Shown: piece after piece, positions 36,289 to 45,520 of the stretch
Layout: every line of letters starts with the position of its first letter
Numbering within the stretch: the first letter of the stretch is position 1
Assembly (NCBI GenBank): GCA_947601845.1
Contig: CANQGH010000005.1
Coordinates: 1-48,848, forward strand
Reading direction: 5' to 3'
DNA: 48,848 nucleotides
Source: an uncultured Bacilli bacterium
GTDB taxonomy: Bacteria > Bacillota_I > Bacilli_A > RF39 > UBA660
Translations under genes and position numbers: made by a program
Notes under the pieces: model-generated
The model's input: only the letters and a program-made list of their open reading frames with translations
What the model was told of the DNA's origin: nothing
Databases searched by the model: none

Positions 36289-37170
36289 TTATTTTTCGGT
36301 CAAGTTTAATATTTCTAATATTCTATTTAAATCATTATTGTTAACGAAACTAATTTCTATACGTTTACCTTTTACTTTTACCTTTGTTCCTAACTTTTCA
36401 CATAATTGCTCTTCTAAATAATGATATTCATTAACCCTATGATTCTCAATATGATGTTTTTTAGGAATGTCTTTAGACTTAGAAATATCTTCTATCTCTC
36501 GTACATTTAAACTCTCATTAACAATTTTTTTAGCTAAATCGATTACTTTATCTTTTTCTTCTATTTTACTTAGTACCCTAGCATGACTCATGGATATTTT
36601 ATTATCGTTAATCATTTCTTTTACCTCTTCTGGCAACGATAATAACCCTAGCATATTAGTAATGTGACTCCTACTTTTTCCTAATTTTGATGCTAGTTCC
36701 TCCTGAGTAATTGATAGGTTATCGATTAATTTTTTATATGCCGTTGCTTCTTCTATAGAATTTAGGTTCTCTCTTTGTAAATTTTCTAATAGGGCAATTT
36801 CCATCATTTCTTCATCAGAAAAATTTCTAACAATAGCTGGTATTTTAGTAAGCCCAGCAATAGTTGAAGCCCTAACACGTCGCTCTCCAGCAATAATTTC
36901 GTATCCTTTAATACTTTTTTTAATAATTATAGGTTGAAAAACACCATGTTCCTTAATAGATTCTGCTAATTCTTTTAATTTATCATCATCAAATACTTTT
37001 CTTGGCTGATATGGGTTTGGTCTCAACTCACTTATTTCTACTTCAATAATTTCTTCTTTGGGAGTTGATTCCACAATCTGCTTTTCAAAACTATTAAAAT
37101 CTAATTGCTCACTATTAAATAGTTCTTCTAATCCTTTACCTAAGGCTCTTCTTTTAGTTTGTTGTTCCAT
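36289..37170 (-). CDS. parB: Chromosome partitioning protein ParB (Spo0J)
   Basis: The ATG at 37170 is inside the end of parA (17-nt overlap); 293 aa. Starts with RRALGKGLEELF, the ParA-stimulating segment, then the CTP-binding GERRVRAS motif and the helix-turn-helix QEELASKLGKSRSHITNMLG. It loads on parS and spreads as a CTP clamp near the origin. Confidence 0.93.
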   Translation of the reverse strand: MEQQTKRRALGKGLEELFNSEQLDFNSFEKQIVESTPKEEIIEVEISELRPNPYQPRKVFDDDKLKELAESIKEHGVFQPIIIKKSIKGYEIIAGERRVRASTIAGLTKIPAIVRNFSDEEMMEIALLENLQRENLNSIEEATAYKKLIDNLSITQEELASKLGKSRSHITNMLGLLSLPEEVKEMINDNKISMSHARVLSKIEEKDKVIDLAKKIVNESLNVREIEDISKSKDIPKKHHIENHRVNEYHYLEEQLCEKLGTKVKVKGKRIEISFVNNNDLNRILEILNLTEK

Positions 37171-37942
37171 TTCTTTCAATCACTTCCTTTGCTAAATTTA
37201 AATATGCTTCTGTTCCTTTACTCTTAGGATCATAGGCAATAATAGGTTTTCCATGTGATGGTGACTCAGTCAAGCGGATTAATCTAGGTATAATGGTATT
37301 ATAAACTCGCTCTTTAAAATATTTCCTTATATCTTCTACTACTTCAAATCCTAATTTAGTTCTAGAATCTAACATAGTTAAAAGCACACCCTCAATATCT
37401 AAGGATGGATTTAAATTTTTTTGAGCCATCATAATTGTATTCAAAAGTTGCATAATTCCTTCCAATGCAAAAAATTCACATTGAACCGGTATTATAACAG
37501 AATTAGATGCCGTTAATGCATTAGTAGTAATTAAACCTAATGATGGTGGGCAATCTATAATAATAAAATCATATTGATCTTTAATTGGGTCCAACTTTAT
37601 TTTCAACTGTTTCCCTTTAGAAAAACCAGCTTCCTTACTTTTTTCTAAAAACTCAAGATCTATTCCCGCTAAATTTATGGTTGCTGGAAGCAATGATAAC
37701 CTCTTATATCGTGTATTTATAATTGCCTCAGTTATAGAACACTTATCGGTTAGAACATCATATATGCTTTTATCAATATCACCCTTGTCAATCCCTATTC
37801 CAGTTGTGGTATTACCTTGTGGATCCAAGTCGATTAATAGTACTTTCTTGCCTAACACCGCCAAAGATGCTGAAAGATTAATACTTGTTGTTGTCTTTCC
37901 TACTCCACCTTTTTGATTAACCAAAGAAATTACCTTTCCCAT
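37154..37942 (-). CDS. parA: Chromosome partitioning ATPase ParA (Soj)
   Basis: 262 aa with the deviant Walker A KGGVGKTTTSINLSA, DLDPQGNTTTGIG, and FIIIDCPPSLGLITTNALTA. It works with ParB in origin segregation and regulates DnaA in Bacillus. Translationally coupled to parB. Confidence 0.95.
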   Translation of the reverse strand: MGKVISLVNQKGGVGKTTTSINLSASLAVLGKKVLLIDLDPQGNTTTGIGIDKGDIDKSIYDVLTDKCSITEAIINTRYKRLSLLPATINLAGIDLEFLEKSKEAGFSKGKQLKIKLDPIKDQYDFIIIDCPPSLGLITTNALTASNSVIIPVQCEFFALEGIMQLLNTIMMAQKNLNPSLDIEGVLLTMLDSRTKLGFEVVEDIRKYFKERVYNTIIPRLIRLTESPSHGKPIIAYDPKSKGTEAYLNLAKEVIERNGTTN

Positions 37943-38008
37943 CTTATCACCTTTTTCCCATAATTCTTGTCAAATACTATTCTATCAAAAAAAGAGACAT
38001 TTTTAAAC

Positions 38009-38040
38009 AAAAAAAATAGAAAAGATTCTATTATTTTTTT
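38009..38040. terminator. Terminator between noc-like gene and parA
   Basis: AATAGAA/TTCTATT (38015-38021 with 38026-38032), A-run left and T-run right. It should separate noc from the par operon. Confidence 0.6.
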
Positions 38041-38045
38041 ACTTT

Positions 38046-39068
38046 TTAATTTTCCTTTTCTATCTCAATAATAAATCTATGTTTATTTTCCAAATCTAAT
38101 TCATCATTTTTAATTTTGTATCCTTTGTTTTCTATTTGTAACACTACATCTCTAATCATATTAATACATTCTTCAATTCTACTTTCGTTAGCTTTCTTTA
38201 GTCCAGTAAATGTATAATAATTATCTTCTTCACCTAAATCTAGCACTTCAATCTCTGGTTTTTCAGTAACATTACTGCTATCATTTTTAGTTATATTTTT
38301 TAACAAATCATCAAAATCTATGTCATGATAATTTGTATTTTGAACTTTCTTATCAGCTGATTCTGATTGTAATTCCTTATTTACGGTGTCCAACAAGGTC
38401 GTTTCTTTTTGTCCTTTTATTTCTCCACTGTTATCTATTAATATAGGCTTATTATTTATCACAGGTTCTACTTTACTTCCATTCTTTATAATATCTTCTA
38501 ATTCTTTTACTGATAAATGTTTATCAATTATCATATCAGTCAATCTATCTCTTTCAGCCTCATCTTCAACATTAAGCAAACTTCTAGCATGGCGTTCTGA
38601 TATTTTTTCATTCAATAACGCATCTTGGATTTTACTTGATAAAGTTAATAATCTTAATTTATTAGATACTGCTGATTGACTTTTACCCATAGTTTTAGCT
38701 AAATCTTCTTGGGTCATATTATCAATATCTAATATTTTTTGATAAGTTCTAGCTTCTTCAATAGGTGTTAAATCTTTTCTCTGTAAGTTTTCAATAAGAG
38801 CTACTTTTGAACTTTCTTTATCATCTAAATTTTTTACAATGGCAGGAATTTTAGTCAAACCTACCATAGTTGAGGCTTTATATCTACGTTCACCAGCAAT
38901 TATCTCGTACTTTGTACCTATTTTTCTTACAATTATTGGCTGAATTACACCATGTTCTCTTATTGATACTGCAAGTTCTTTTAAGGCTTTATCATCAAAA
39001 ACTTCCCTAGGTTGAAATCTGTTAGGGATAATATCATCCAAGTATAAATAAACTATTTCGTTTTCCAT
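38046..39068 (-). CDS. noc: ParB-family nucleoid occlusion protein (Noc-like)
   Basis: Start at the ATG behind GGGAGG, 340 aa. It has QPIIVRKIG, IIAGERRYKASTMVG (CTP motif) and HTH TQEDLAKTMGKSQSAVSNKL like ParB, plus a longer C-terminal part. Position between rsmG and parA is that of noc in Bacillus. However, the N-terminus (MENEIVYLYLDDIIPNRFQP) lacks the amphipathic membrane helix of Bacillus Noc, so it may act as a second ParB instead. Confidence 0.75.
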   Translation of the reverse strand: MENEIVYLYLDDIIPNRFQPREVFDDKALKELAVSIREHGVIQPIIVRKIGTKYEIIAGERRYKASTMVGLTKIPAIVKNLDDKESSKVALIENLQRKDLTPIEEARTYQKILDIDNMTQEDLAKTMGKSQSAVSNKLRLLTLSSKIQDALLNEKISERHARSLLNVEDEAERDRLTDMIIDKHLSVKELEDIIKNGSKVEPVINNKPILIDNSGEIKGQKETTLLDTVNKELQSESADKKVQNTNYHDIDFDDLLKNITKNDSSNVTEKPEIEVLDLGEEDNYYTFTGLKKANESRIEECINMIRDVVLQIENKGYKIKNDELDLENKHRFIIEIEKEN

Positions 39069-39109
39069 ATTTATACCTCCCAATTTATTCTTTTTCTATT
39101 CTAGTATAG

Positions 39110-39138
39110 ATTATACAATATATTTTACACTTTGACAA
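39110..39138 (-). promoter_or_regulatory. Promoter of the noc-like gene
   Basis: TTGTCA (39138-39133), 17-bp spacer, TATAAT (39115-39110) lie 40 bp upstream of the start. Confidence 0.65.
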
Positions 39139-39152
39139 TGTTCTTTTTTCAT

Positions 39153-39857
39153 TTAAAGTGAATATTTTTTGATTTTATTTATGTCTCTAGGATATTGATT
39201 AGGAGTCTTTTCTTCCTTTTCTATTAAAATTAATGCTCTATTACTTTCTTCTTTTGGTAAAGTAAATTTTTCTATTTGTTTTATATGGCATAACAATTTC
39301 TTTTGAGCATTTTTACTATTTACTATTTCATCTTCACAATTGGCTTTCATTAAAATTAGTTTTCCACCTATTTTCAAAGATTTAATACTTATTTCCATTA
39401 AAACATTCATATTAGCTACTGCTCTAGCTGTAATAATGTCAAACTCTTCTTCGTGTTTTGATGAATAATCTTCCATTCTCCCATGAATGGCTGTAATTTT
39501 TTCTAATCCCAATTCTTGAATAATAGCATTTAAATAATTGACTCTTTTTTGAAGCGCATCAATTAGGGTTATTTCTAGATTGGGATAAAATATTTTTAAA
39601 ACTATTCCTGGAAAACCAGCACCACTACCAACATCACATAATTTTAAATTATGATTTAAATTAATTACTTTACTTAAGGTTAAACTATCATAAAAGTGTT
39701 TTAAGTATACATCTTCGTAAGATGTAATCGTTGTTAAGTTTATTTTTTCATTCCATTCAATTAATAGTTTGTAAAACATATCTAATTTATCCAACATTTC
39801 TTGTGTATAATTTATATGTAACTTATTTAATTCATTTAAAAAATCTTCTTTATTCAT
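39153..39857 (-). CDS. rsmG: 16S rRNA (guanine-527-N7)-methyltransferase
   Basis: 234 aa; [20 protein letters not shown] is the SAM-binding motif and [20 protein letters not shown] follows. It methylates G527 of 16S rRNA. Overlaps the end of mnmG by 8 nt. Confidence 0.96.
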   Translation of the reverse strand: MNKEDFLNELNKLHINYTQEMLDKLDMFYKLLIEWNEKINLTTITSYEDVYLKHFYDSLTLSKVINLNHNLKLCDVGSGAGFPGIVLKIFYPNLEITLIDALQKRVNYLNAIIQELGLEKITAIHGRMEDYSSKHEEEFDIITARAVANMNVLMEISIKSLKIGGKLILMKANCEDEIVNSKNAQKKLLCHIKQIEKFTLPKEESNRALILIEKEEKTPNQYPRDINKIKKYSL

Positions 39858-41709
39858 TATTATTCCTCTTTAAATAAACCATTAACATTGTAATATCGCT
39901 AGGATTGACTCCACTTATACGCATAGCTTGACCAATAGATGTAGGTCTTATTTCAGTTAATTTTTGTTTAGCTTCTTTAGCAATATTATGAATTTTTTCA
40001 TAATCTATATCTTCTCTAATTTTAATATTATCATATTCCATCATCTTTAGAGCTTCTTTGTTAGCTTTAGAAATGTATCCTTCATATTTAATATTAATAC
40101 TTACTTGTTCTAAAACCTCATCACTATAATTTAAATCAATGAATTTAGATAAGTTTTTGATTTCAATCTCTGGGCGTTTTAATAAATCATATAAAGCTGT
40201 TGTTACAACGATGCCAGGAGTATTAATACTTTCTAGATATTCATTATTCTCTTTATTAGGATTTAATAGGCACCCTTTTAACTCTTCAATTAATTTATTA
40301 ATACTCTCTTTCTTTTTATTAAATATTTTATAAATTTCATCATTAATAAGTCCTATTTGATGACCATAATCCATAAGTCTTAAATCAGCATTATCATCTC
40401 TTAATAAAAGACGATATTCAGCGCGCGAAGTTAGTAAACGATAAGGGTCTATTACTCCTTTCGTAACTAAATCATCAATTAAAACGCCAATATAAGCTTC
40501 ATTTCTTTTTAAAATTAATCCTTCTTTTCCATCTAGTTTCAAAGATGCATTAATTCCCGCCATTAATCCTTGGCAAGCAGCTTCTTCATAACCACTAGTA
40601 CCATTGATTTGACCAGCAGTATATAAACCATTTATCAATTTAGTTTCTAAAGTCGGTTTTAATTGGGTTGAATCTATTGCATCATATTCGATTGCATAAG
40701 CATATTTATTGATTTTAGCATGTTCTAATCCAGGAAGACTGTGAACCATTTTTTCTTGAATATCATGAGGCATACTTGTAGAAAAACCTTGTAAGTAAAT
40801 ATCATCATAATAAATGCTCTCTGGTTCTAGAAATAATTGATGCCTTTCTTTATCACTAAATCTTACAATTTTATCTTCAATTGATGGACAATATCTAGGT
40901 CCAACTCCTTCAACATATCCGCCATACATACTAGATTTATCTAAATTTTCTTTAATAATTTCATGAGTTAATGAGGTTGTATATATTAAATAACATGGTA
41001 ATTGCTTCGTAACATCATAATGTTTATTATTATAGAAGGAAAAGAAATGTTCTACATCATCTCCGGGTTGCAATTGAGCTTTACTAAAATCAATACTTGC
41101 TTTTTCTATTCTAGGTGGAGTCCCTGTTTTTAATCTTTTTATTTTAAAACCTAACTTTTTCAAATTATCGCTTAAAAACTTAGAAGGTCTTTCATCATGA
41201 GGACCACTAGAAATCTTAGTCGATCCATATAAAACAGCTCCTTTTAGATACGTTCCTGTTGTTAAAATTACCGCCTTACTATTTATTTTTTTCCCATTCT
41301 CTAAAATAACTCCTTTAATAGTATTATTTTCAATAATTAAATCTTCGACCATACTTTCTAAAATTGTTAAATTAGCAGTATTTTCTAAAGTATTAATCAT
41401 CTCTTTACGATAAGTAACTTTATCAGCTTGAGCTCTTAAAGCTCTTACTGCAGGGCCTTTTTTAGTGTTTAGCATCTTCATTTGTAAGAAACTTTTATCA
41501 GTATTATTGGCCATTTCTCCACCTAATGCCGCAATCTCTCTTACAACAATTCCTTTAGCAGGACCTCCTATTGATGGATTACATGGCATATCAGCTATAT
41601 TGTTTTTATTACTAGTTATAAGTAAAGTCTTATGATTACGTCTTGATGAAGCAAGGGCGGCTTCGCATCCAGCATGACCACCACCTACAACGATAATATC
41701 ATAATCCAT
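39850..41709 (-). CDS. mnmG: tRNA uridine-5-carboxymethylaminomethyl modification enzyme MnmG
   Basis: Start at [20 protein letters not shown], behind GGAAGTGA; 619 aa. FAD-binding [28 protein letters not shown] and [20 protein letters not shown] are typical. It works with MnmE on wobble uridine of several tRNAs. Confidence 0.97.
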   Translation of the reverse strand: MDYDIIVVGGGHAGCEAALASSRRNHKTLLITSNKNNIADMPCNPSIGGPAKGIVVREIAALGGEMANNTDKSFLQMKMLNTKKGPAVRALRAQADKVTYRKEMINTLENTANLTILESMVEDLIIENNTIKGVILENGKKINSKAVILTTGTYLKGAVLYGSTKISSGPHDERPSKFLSDNLKKLGFKIKRLKTGTPPRIEKASIDFSKAQLQPGDDVEHFFSFYNNKHYDVTKQLPCYLIYTTSLTHEIIKENLDKSSMYGGYVEGVGPRYCPSIEDKIVRFSDKERHQLFLEPESIYYDDIYLQGFSTSMPHDIQEKMVHSLPGLEHAKINKYAYAIEYDAIDSTQLKPTLETKLINGLYTAGQINGTSGYEEAACQGLMAGINASLKLDGKEGLILKRNEAYIGVLIDDLVTKGVIDPYRLLTSRAEYRLLLRDDNADLRLMDYGHQIGLINDEIYKIFNKKKESINKLIEELKGCLLNPNKENNEYLESINTPGIVVTTALYDLLKRPEIEIKNLSKFIDLNYSDEVLEQVSINIKYEGYISKANKEALKMMEYDNIKIREDIDYEKIHNIAKEAKQKLTEIRPTSIGQAMRISGVNPSDITMLMVYLKRNNNE

Positions 41710-41721
41710 ATATATCACTTC

Positions 41722-43071
41722 CTATTTTCCTAAACAAAATTGGGTAAATAATTGATCAATTAATTCATCGGAATAAGTATCTCCTAATATTTCCCCTAAC
41801 TTTTCCCAAATGCGTTTTATATCAATCTCAATTAAATCTGTTGGGACTTCATTTTCTAGTCCCATTTCTATATCTTTAATTATACTATAAGCTTCTTTAG
41901 CTAATGATATTTGCCTAGCATTACTTAAATATGTATAATCGCTATTATTAATTTTCTCTAAATTAAACATGTCTATAATCTTATTTTTTAACGGCTCTAT
42001 GCCATTTATATCTTTGGTATTTACAAAAACAATATCATGATTATCATCATCTACTCTTATTTTAGTCTCTAAATCATTTTTATTAACAACAATAATAGCG
42101 TTTTTTGGCAAATTATTGATAAGATTACTATCTTCCTTTGTTAATTCTTCATTATTATTTAATACTAAAAGAACTAGGTCAGCTGTAGTAAATTCTTTCT
42201 TACTTTTTTCAATTCCTATCTTTTCTACTATGTCGTGGGCTTCTCTCATTCCTGCTGTATCAACAAAATTAAATAGAATTCCATTAATGGTTACTTGTCC
42301 TTCAACAATGTCTCTAGTCGTACCAGCAATATCAGTCACAATTGCCTTTTCTTCATCTAAAAAACGATTTAAAATACTACTTTTTCCAACATTAGGCCTT
42401 CCTACTATTGCTACTTTTAGGCCATTTTTAATAATTTTACCATTTTCTGACTCATTAATTATTTTATTTAATTCCCTCTTAATATAATTTATTTCTCTTT
42501 TGATATTATTATTAGTTACTACTTCTATATCTTCATATTCAGGATAATCAATATTTACTTCAATACTTGCTAACAATTCTAATAATTTTTGCCTAAAATT
42601 TCTAATAATATTACTAACTTTACCATCTAAATGATTAATAGACAATTTTCGCATTTGTTCCGTTTTAGCATCTATTAAATCCATGACTGATTCTGCTTCT
42701 ATTAAATCTATTCTTCCATTTAAAAAAGCTCTTTTTGTAAATTCCCCAGGTTCTGCAAGACGAGCGCCTTTTAATAAAACTAATTCTAATATTTTATTAG
42801 TAGTAGCAATACCTCCATGGCAATTTATTTCAACCACATCTTCACAAGTAAAGGTTTTTGGTGCTCTCATGATGGAAATTAAAACTTCATCTATTACTTC
42901 ATCATTATCAATTATATGACCATAATTAATTGTATGGGTTTCTACTTTAGTTAAATCTTTACCTTTAAAGATGGAATTAGCAATTTTTATAGCATCTATT
43001 CCACTAATTCTTATAATAGATATAGCACCTACCCCTAATGCAGTGGAAATAGCGGCAATGGTATCATTCAT
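41722..43071 (-). CDS. mnmE: tRNA modification GTPase MnmE
   Basis: Start at MNDTIAAISTALGVGAISII, behind GGGGTG; 449 aa. G-domain motifs GRPNVGKSS, DTAGMRE and NKNDL, and the end FCLGK with the conserved Cys. Partner of MnmG, with 12 bp between the genes. Confidence 0.97.
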   Translation of the reverse strand: MNDTIAAISTALGVGAISIIRISGIDAIKIANSIFKGKDLTKVETHTINYGHIIDNDEVIDEVLISIMRAPKTFTCEDVVEINCHGGIATTNKILELVLLKGARLAEPGEFTKRAFLNGRIDLIEAESVMDLIDAKTEQMRKLSINHLDGKVSNIIRNFRQKLLELLASIEVNIDYPEYEDIEVVTNNNIKREINYIKRELNKIINESENGKIIKNGLKVAIVGRPNVGKSSILNRFLDEEKAIVTDIAGTTRDIVEGQVTINGILFNFVDTAGMREAHDIVEKIGIEKSKKEFTTADLVLLVLNNNEELTKEDSNLINNLPKNAIIVVNKNDLETKIRVDDDNHDIVFVNTKDINGIEPLKNKIIDMFNLEKINNSDYTYLSNARQISLAKEAYSIIKDIEMGLENEVPTDLIEIDIKRIWEKLGEILGDTYSDELIDQLFTQFCLGK

Positions 43072-43098
43072 AATATCACCCCTTTTTTGTCTATATAG

Positions 43099-43107
43099 AT
43101 TATAACA
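43099..43107 (-). promoter_or_regulatory. Extended -10 promoter of mnmE
   Basis: TGT-TATAAT on the minus strand, following the jag terminator. Confidence 0.5.
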
Positions 43108-43136
43108 CATTTGATTATTTTTCAAGTGAAAACAAT

Positions 43137-43160
43137 AAAAAAGAGATTTTTCAATCTCTT
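43137..43160 (-). terminator. Terminator of the rpmH-jag operon
   Basis: AAGAGATT, loop with the TGA stop, AATCTCTT, then six U. Confidence 0.7.
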
Positions 43161-43759
43161 GGTTTTATAACAACTGCCCTATTTGGTTCTTCCCCAACAC
43201 TTTCAGTATATACTTTATCATTATCTGATAAAATACTATGAACAATTCTTCTTTCATATGAATTCATAGGATCCAATTTTGCTTCTATTTTAGTTTTAGC
43301 TACTTCCCTTGCAACTTTTTTGGCTAAATATTCAATATTTTTTTGTTGTTTTACTTTATATTCGCCTACATCAATAGAAAATCTGTAATTAAAACCTACT
43401 TCATTATGAATATATTGTCTAGTAATGATACTTAAAGCATCGATTGTACGGCCATTTTTACCTATCAATATGTTATTATTATCACTATATAATGTAATAG
43501 TTACATCTTCATCTCTTCTTTTTACTTCGATATTTACGGTAATACCCATTAACTTAGTAATATTAGTAATGAAGTTTTTTATCTCTTCAATAACATCTTC
43601 TTTTTTTATTACTTCTAATTCTATCTTTTTATTTTTAAATAGTCCGCCTTTTTGTTCTTCTTCTTTAATAAAGATATCTTTTTCTTCTACGTTTAATTCT
43701 TCTAAGGCCTTTTCTAAAGCCTCTTCTTTAGTTTTTCCACTATATAAATATTTATCCAT
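43151..43759 (-). CDS. jag: RNA-binding protein Jag/KhpB
   Basis: 202 aa: Jag_N domain (YSGKTKEEALEKALEELNVE), then a KH domain with NILIGKNGRTIDALSIITRQ, then the R3H domain (DPMNSYERRIVHSILSDNDK). It binds RNA with KhpA and affects cell growth and division in Gram-positives. The ATG overlaps yidC by 8 nt. Ends in TGA, showing that TGA is a stop here. Confidence 0.95.
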   Translation of the reverse strand: MDKYLYSGKTKEEALEKALEELNVEEKDIFIKEEEQKGGLFKNKKIELEVIKKEDVIEEIKNFITNITKLMGITVNIEVKRRDEDVTITLYSDNNNILIGKNGRTIDALSIITRQYIHNEVGFNYRFSIDVGEYKVKQQKNIEYLAKKVAREVAKTKIEAKLDPMNSYERRIVHSILSDNDKVYTESVGEEPNRAVVIKPRD

Positions 43760-44678
43760 TTAATTTTTTACTCCTTTTAACTATCAAATTTTGAACAATA
43801 GTAAATAAGTTAGTGGTTGCCCAATAAATACCTAATGCTGATGACATAAATAGTGACATGACAACTATCATACCAACCATAACCTTATTCATCATATTTG
43901 CTTGACCTTCCATATTAGCGCTAGTAGAGTTAAGTTTAAATGAGAAGTATGTAGTTAATCCTACTACTACTATAATAATTAAATAGATAAAATCTCCTTT
44001 TTGTATACCAGTTATTGGTGTCGTTCCTAACTGAAAGCCTATAAATTTTTCTTCAAACAAGGCTGGAAGACGATTAATGGCTTCTAAGAATGCTATAAAC
44101 AATGGAATTTGTAAAAAGGCATACAGACAGCCTGCAATAGGATTTATATTATATTTTTTATAAATCATAGTCATTTCTTGACTTTTTTTCATCATAGAGG
44201 CTTGATCAGTTTTATCTTTATATTTCGCTTCTAATCTATCTAATTCAGGTTTAGCTTTATTAATAAGTTCTGATTGAATTGCCGTTTTCTTAGTTATTGG
44301 GTATGCAACTAATCTAATTAAAAGACTTGTTATTATTAATGATAATCCATAACTTTTAACTATATTTCCTATTTTTATGATAACCCATGCTAAAGGTTTA
44401 ACAAAAATACTATTCCAAAGTCCTTCATATCCTCCTGATGTAATTTTAAACTTTGGACATGTAGGTAATTTAGAGATATCAACTACATCTTTATATTTTT
44501 CATATATCTCTATTGTTTCTTCATCAGTTGGTTGACAAAGAATATTTTGAGTTAAACTCTGTCCAGTCGTAGGATTAGTTACACTTTTCTTTGTTTTAGG
44601 ATCTGCTAGTGTTTTCGTGCATCCTGTAGATAATACTAACAATAATATTAGTAATACTACTCTAATTTTTTTCTTCAT
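43752..44678 (-). CDS. yidC: Membrane insertase YidC (SpoIIIJ-type lipoprotein)
   Basis: Start at the ATG behind AAGGAG; MKKKIRVVLLILLLVLSTGC has a lipobox STGC, the Oxa1-type lipoprotein of Gram-positives. 308 aa with membrane helices (SLIITSLLIRLVAYPITKKT, IPLFIAFLEAINRLP, IYLIIIVVVGLTTYF). Inserts proteins into the membrane. The start overlaps rnpA by 17 nt. Confidence 0.95.
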   Translation of the reverse strand: MKKKIRVVLLILLLVLSTGCTKTLADPKTKKSVTNPTTGQSLTQNILCQPTDEETIEIYEKYKDVVDISKLPTCPKFKITSGGYEGLWNSIFVKPLAWVIIKIGNIVKSYGLSLIITSLLIRLVAYPITKKTAIQSELINKAKPELDRLEAKYKDKTDQASMMKKSQEMTMIYKKYNINPIAGCLYAFLQIPLFIAFLEAINRLPALFEEKFIGFQLGTTPITGIQKGDFIYLIIIVVVGLTTYFSFKLNSTSANMEGQANMMNKVMVGMIVVMSLFMSSALGIYWATTNLFTIVQNLIVKRSKKLNG

Positions 44679-45021
44679 TATCTTTCTCCTTAATATCATT
44701 GGTTCTATTAATTAAATCAATATATTTATTACAAATTTCTTGAAAATTGAAATTAATATACTTCTTTCTAATTATTATAATATAATCTTTGTCATTTTGG
44801 TAGATATTTTTATATTTATCAATAATATTTCGGACTTGTCTTTTAATTTTATTTCTAGTGACTGCATTTCCTATTTTTTTACTAACCGATATCCCAAAGC
44901 GATAATTATTACATTCATTATTATATATATATAAGGAAAAGCATTCATTCCAGTAATTTTGACCATTGTTAATAATTTTAGCAAAATCCCTATTCTCTTT
45001 TACCACATTTTTCTTTTTCAT
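44662..45021 (-). CDS. rnpA: Ribonuclease P protein component
   Basis: Start at ATG behind GGAGATG; 119 aa. FGISVSKKIGNAVTRNKIKR is the RNase P signature, including the RNR motif. It assists the RNase P RNA in maturing tRNA 5' ends. Confidence 0.95.
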   Translation of the reverse strand: MKKKNVVKENRDFAKIINNGQNYWNECFSLYIYNNECNNYRFGISVSKKIGNAVTRNKIKRQVRNIIDKYKNIYQNDKDYIIIIRKKYINFNFQEICNKYIDLINRTNDIKEKDNEEKN

Positions 45022-45049
45022 AAAACATCTCCATAAAAAATTATATAAC

Positions 45050-45072
45050 AAAAAAGCCACTGTTTCCAGTGG
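45050..45072 (-). terminator. Internal terminator between rpmH and rnpA
   Basis: CCACTG-GAAA-CAGTGG on the minus strand followed by C and six U; a GNRA tetraloop and a strong stem. It should cut most rpmH transcripts short. Confidence 0.75.
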
Positions 45073-45077
45073 AATCA

Positions 45078-45197
45078 CTATACTAATTTTTTACGTCCTT
45101 TTTTTCTTCTATTATTTATTATATCGGTTTCCATTCTAGCAAAAAATCCTTGTTTCTTAGCTTTTTTTCTATTATTTGGTTGATAAGTTCTTTTCAT
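45078..45197 (-). CDS. rpmH: 50S ribosomal protein L34
   Basis: A 39-aa product: [20 protein letters not shown], then [20 protein letters not shown]. It matches L34 with slight shortening in the middle compared with the usual 44. Ribosome site GGAGG precedes the ATG at 45197; an ATG four bases further upstream is out of frame. First gene of the leftward rpmH-rnpA-yidC-jag operon. Confidence 0.95.
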   Translation of the reverse strand: MKRTYQPNNRKKAKKQGFFARMETDIINNRRKKGRKKLV

Positions 45198-45227
45198 TCA
45201 TTCCACCTCCAAACTGAAATCTACACT

Positions 45228-45257
45228 ATTATAATAATAGATAGTGTATTTTGTCAA
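45228..45257 (-). promoter_or_regulatory. Promoter of rpmH
   Basis: TTGACA (45257-45252), 18-bp spacer, TATAAT (45233-45228), diverging from dnaA. Confidence 0.7.
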
Positions 45258-45299
45258 ATCATTTTGTAAGAATTTACTACATAATTTTATAATTCACAA

Positions 45300-45480
45300 A
45301 ATTAACAGGCTTGTTGAAAACTTTTTTCCAAATTGTGATTTAAAATTTGTGGAAAATGTGCAAAACTTAGAAAAAACATATATAATATGCACAATAATTG
45401 TTGAAAACTTTGTGAATTAGCTATGGAAAAAATTTTTTTAATCTTTTTACTTTATTTTTTCAACAGGATAAGTTACAATG
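45300..45480. other. oriC, part upstream of dnaA
   Basis: This stretch between rpmH and dnaA holds DnaA-box-like sites with one or two mismatches from TTATCCACA: TGTGGAAAA at 45348-45356, TGTTGAAAA at 45312-45320 and 45399-45407, its reverse at 45457-45465, and ACAGGATAA at 45463-45471. The 14-base TTGTTGAAAACTTT occurs twice (45311-45324, 45398-45411). No perfect box is seen. Confidence 0.6.
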
Positions 45481-45520
45481 AAATTGTATTAAAGATTCTT
45501 TTCTTAGGGGGGAAGTGATA

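Noticed and set aside
43115-43135. parS-like TTTTCAAGTGAAAA
   Set aside because: The CACGTG core is missing; it lies in the mnmE promoter region and is probably chance.
43151-43153. TGA as tryptophan (Mycoplasma-type code)
   Set aside because: jag ends at TGA exactly where the family ends, inside a terminator, and tryptophans elsewhere are TGG.
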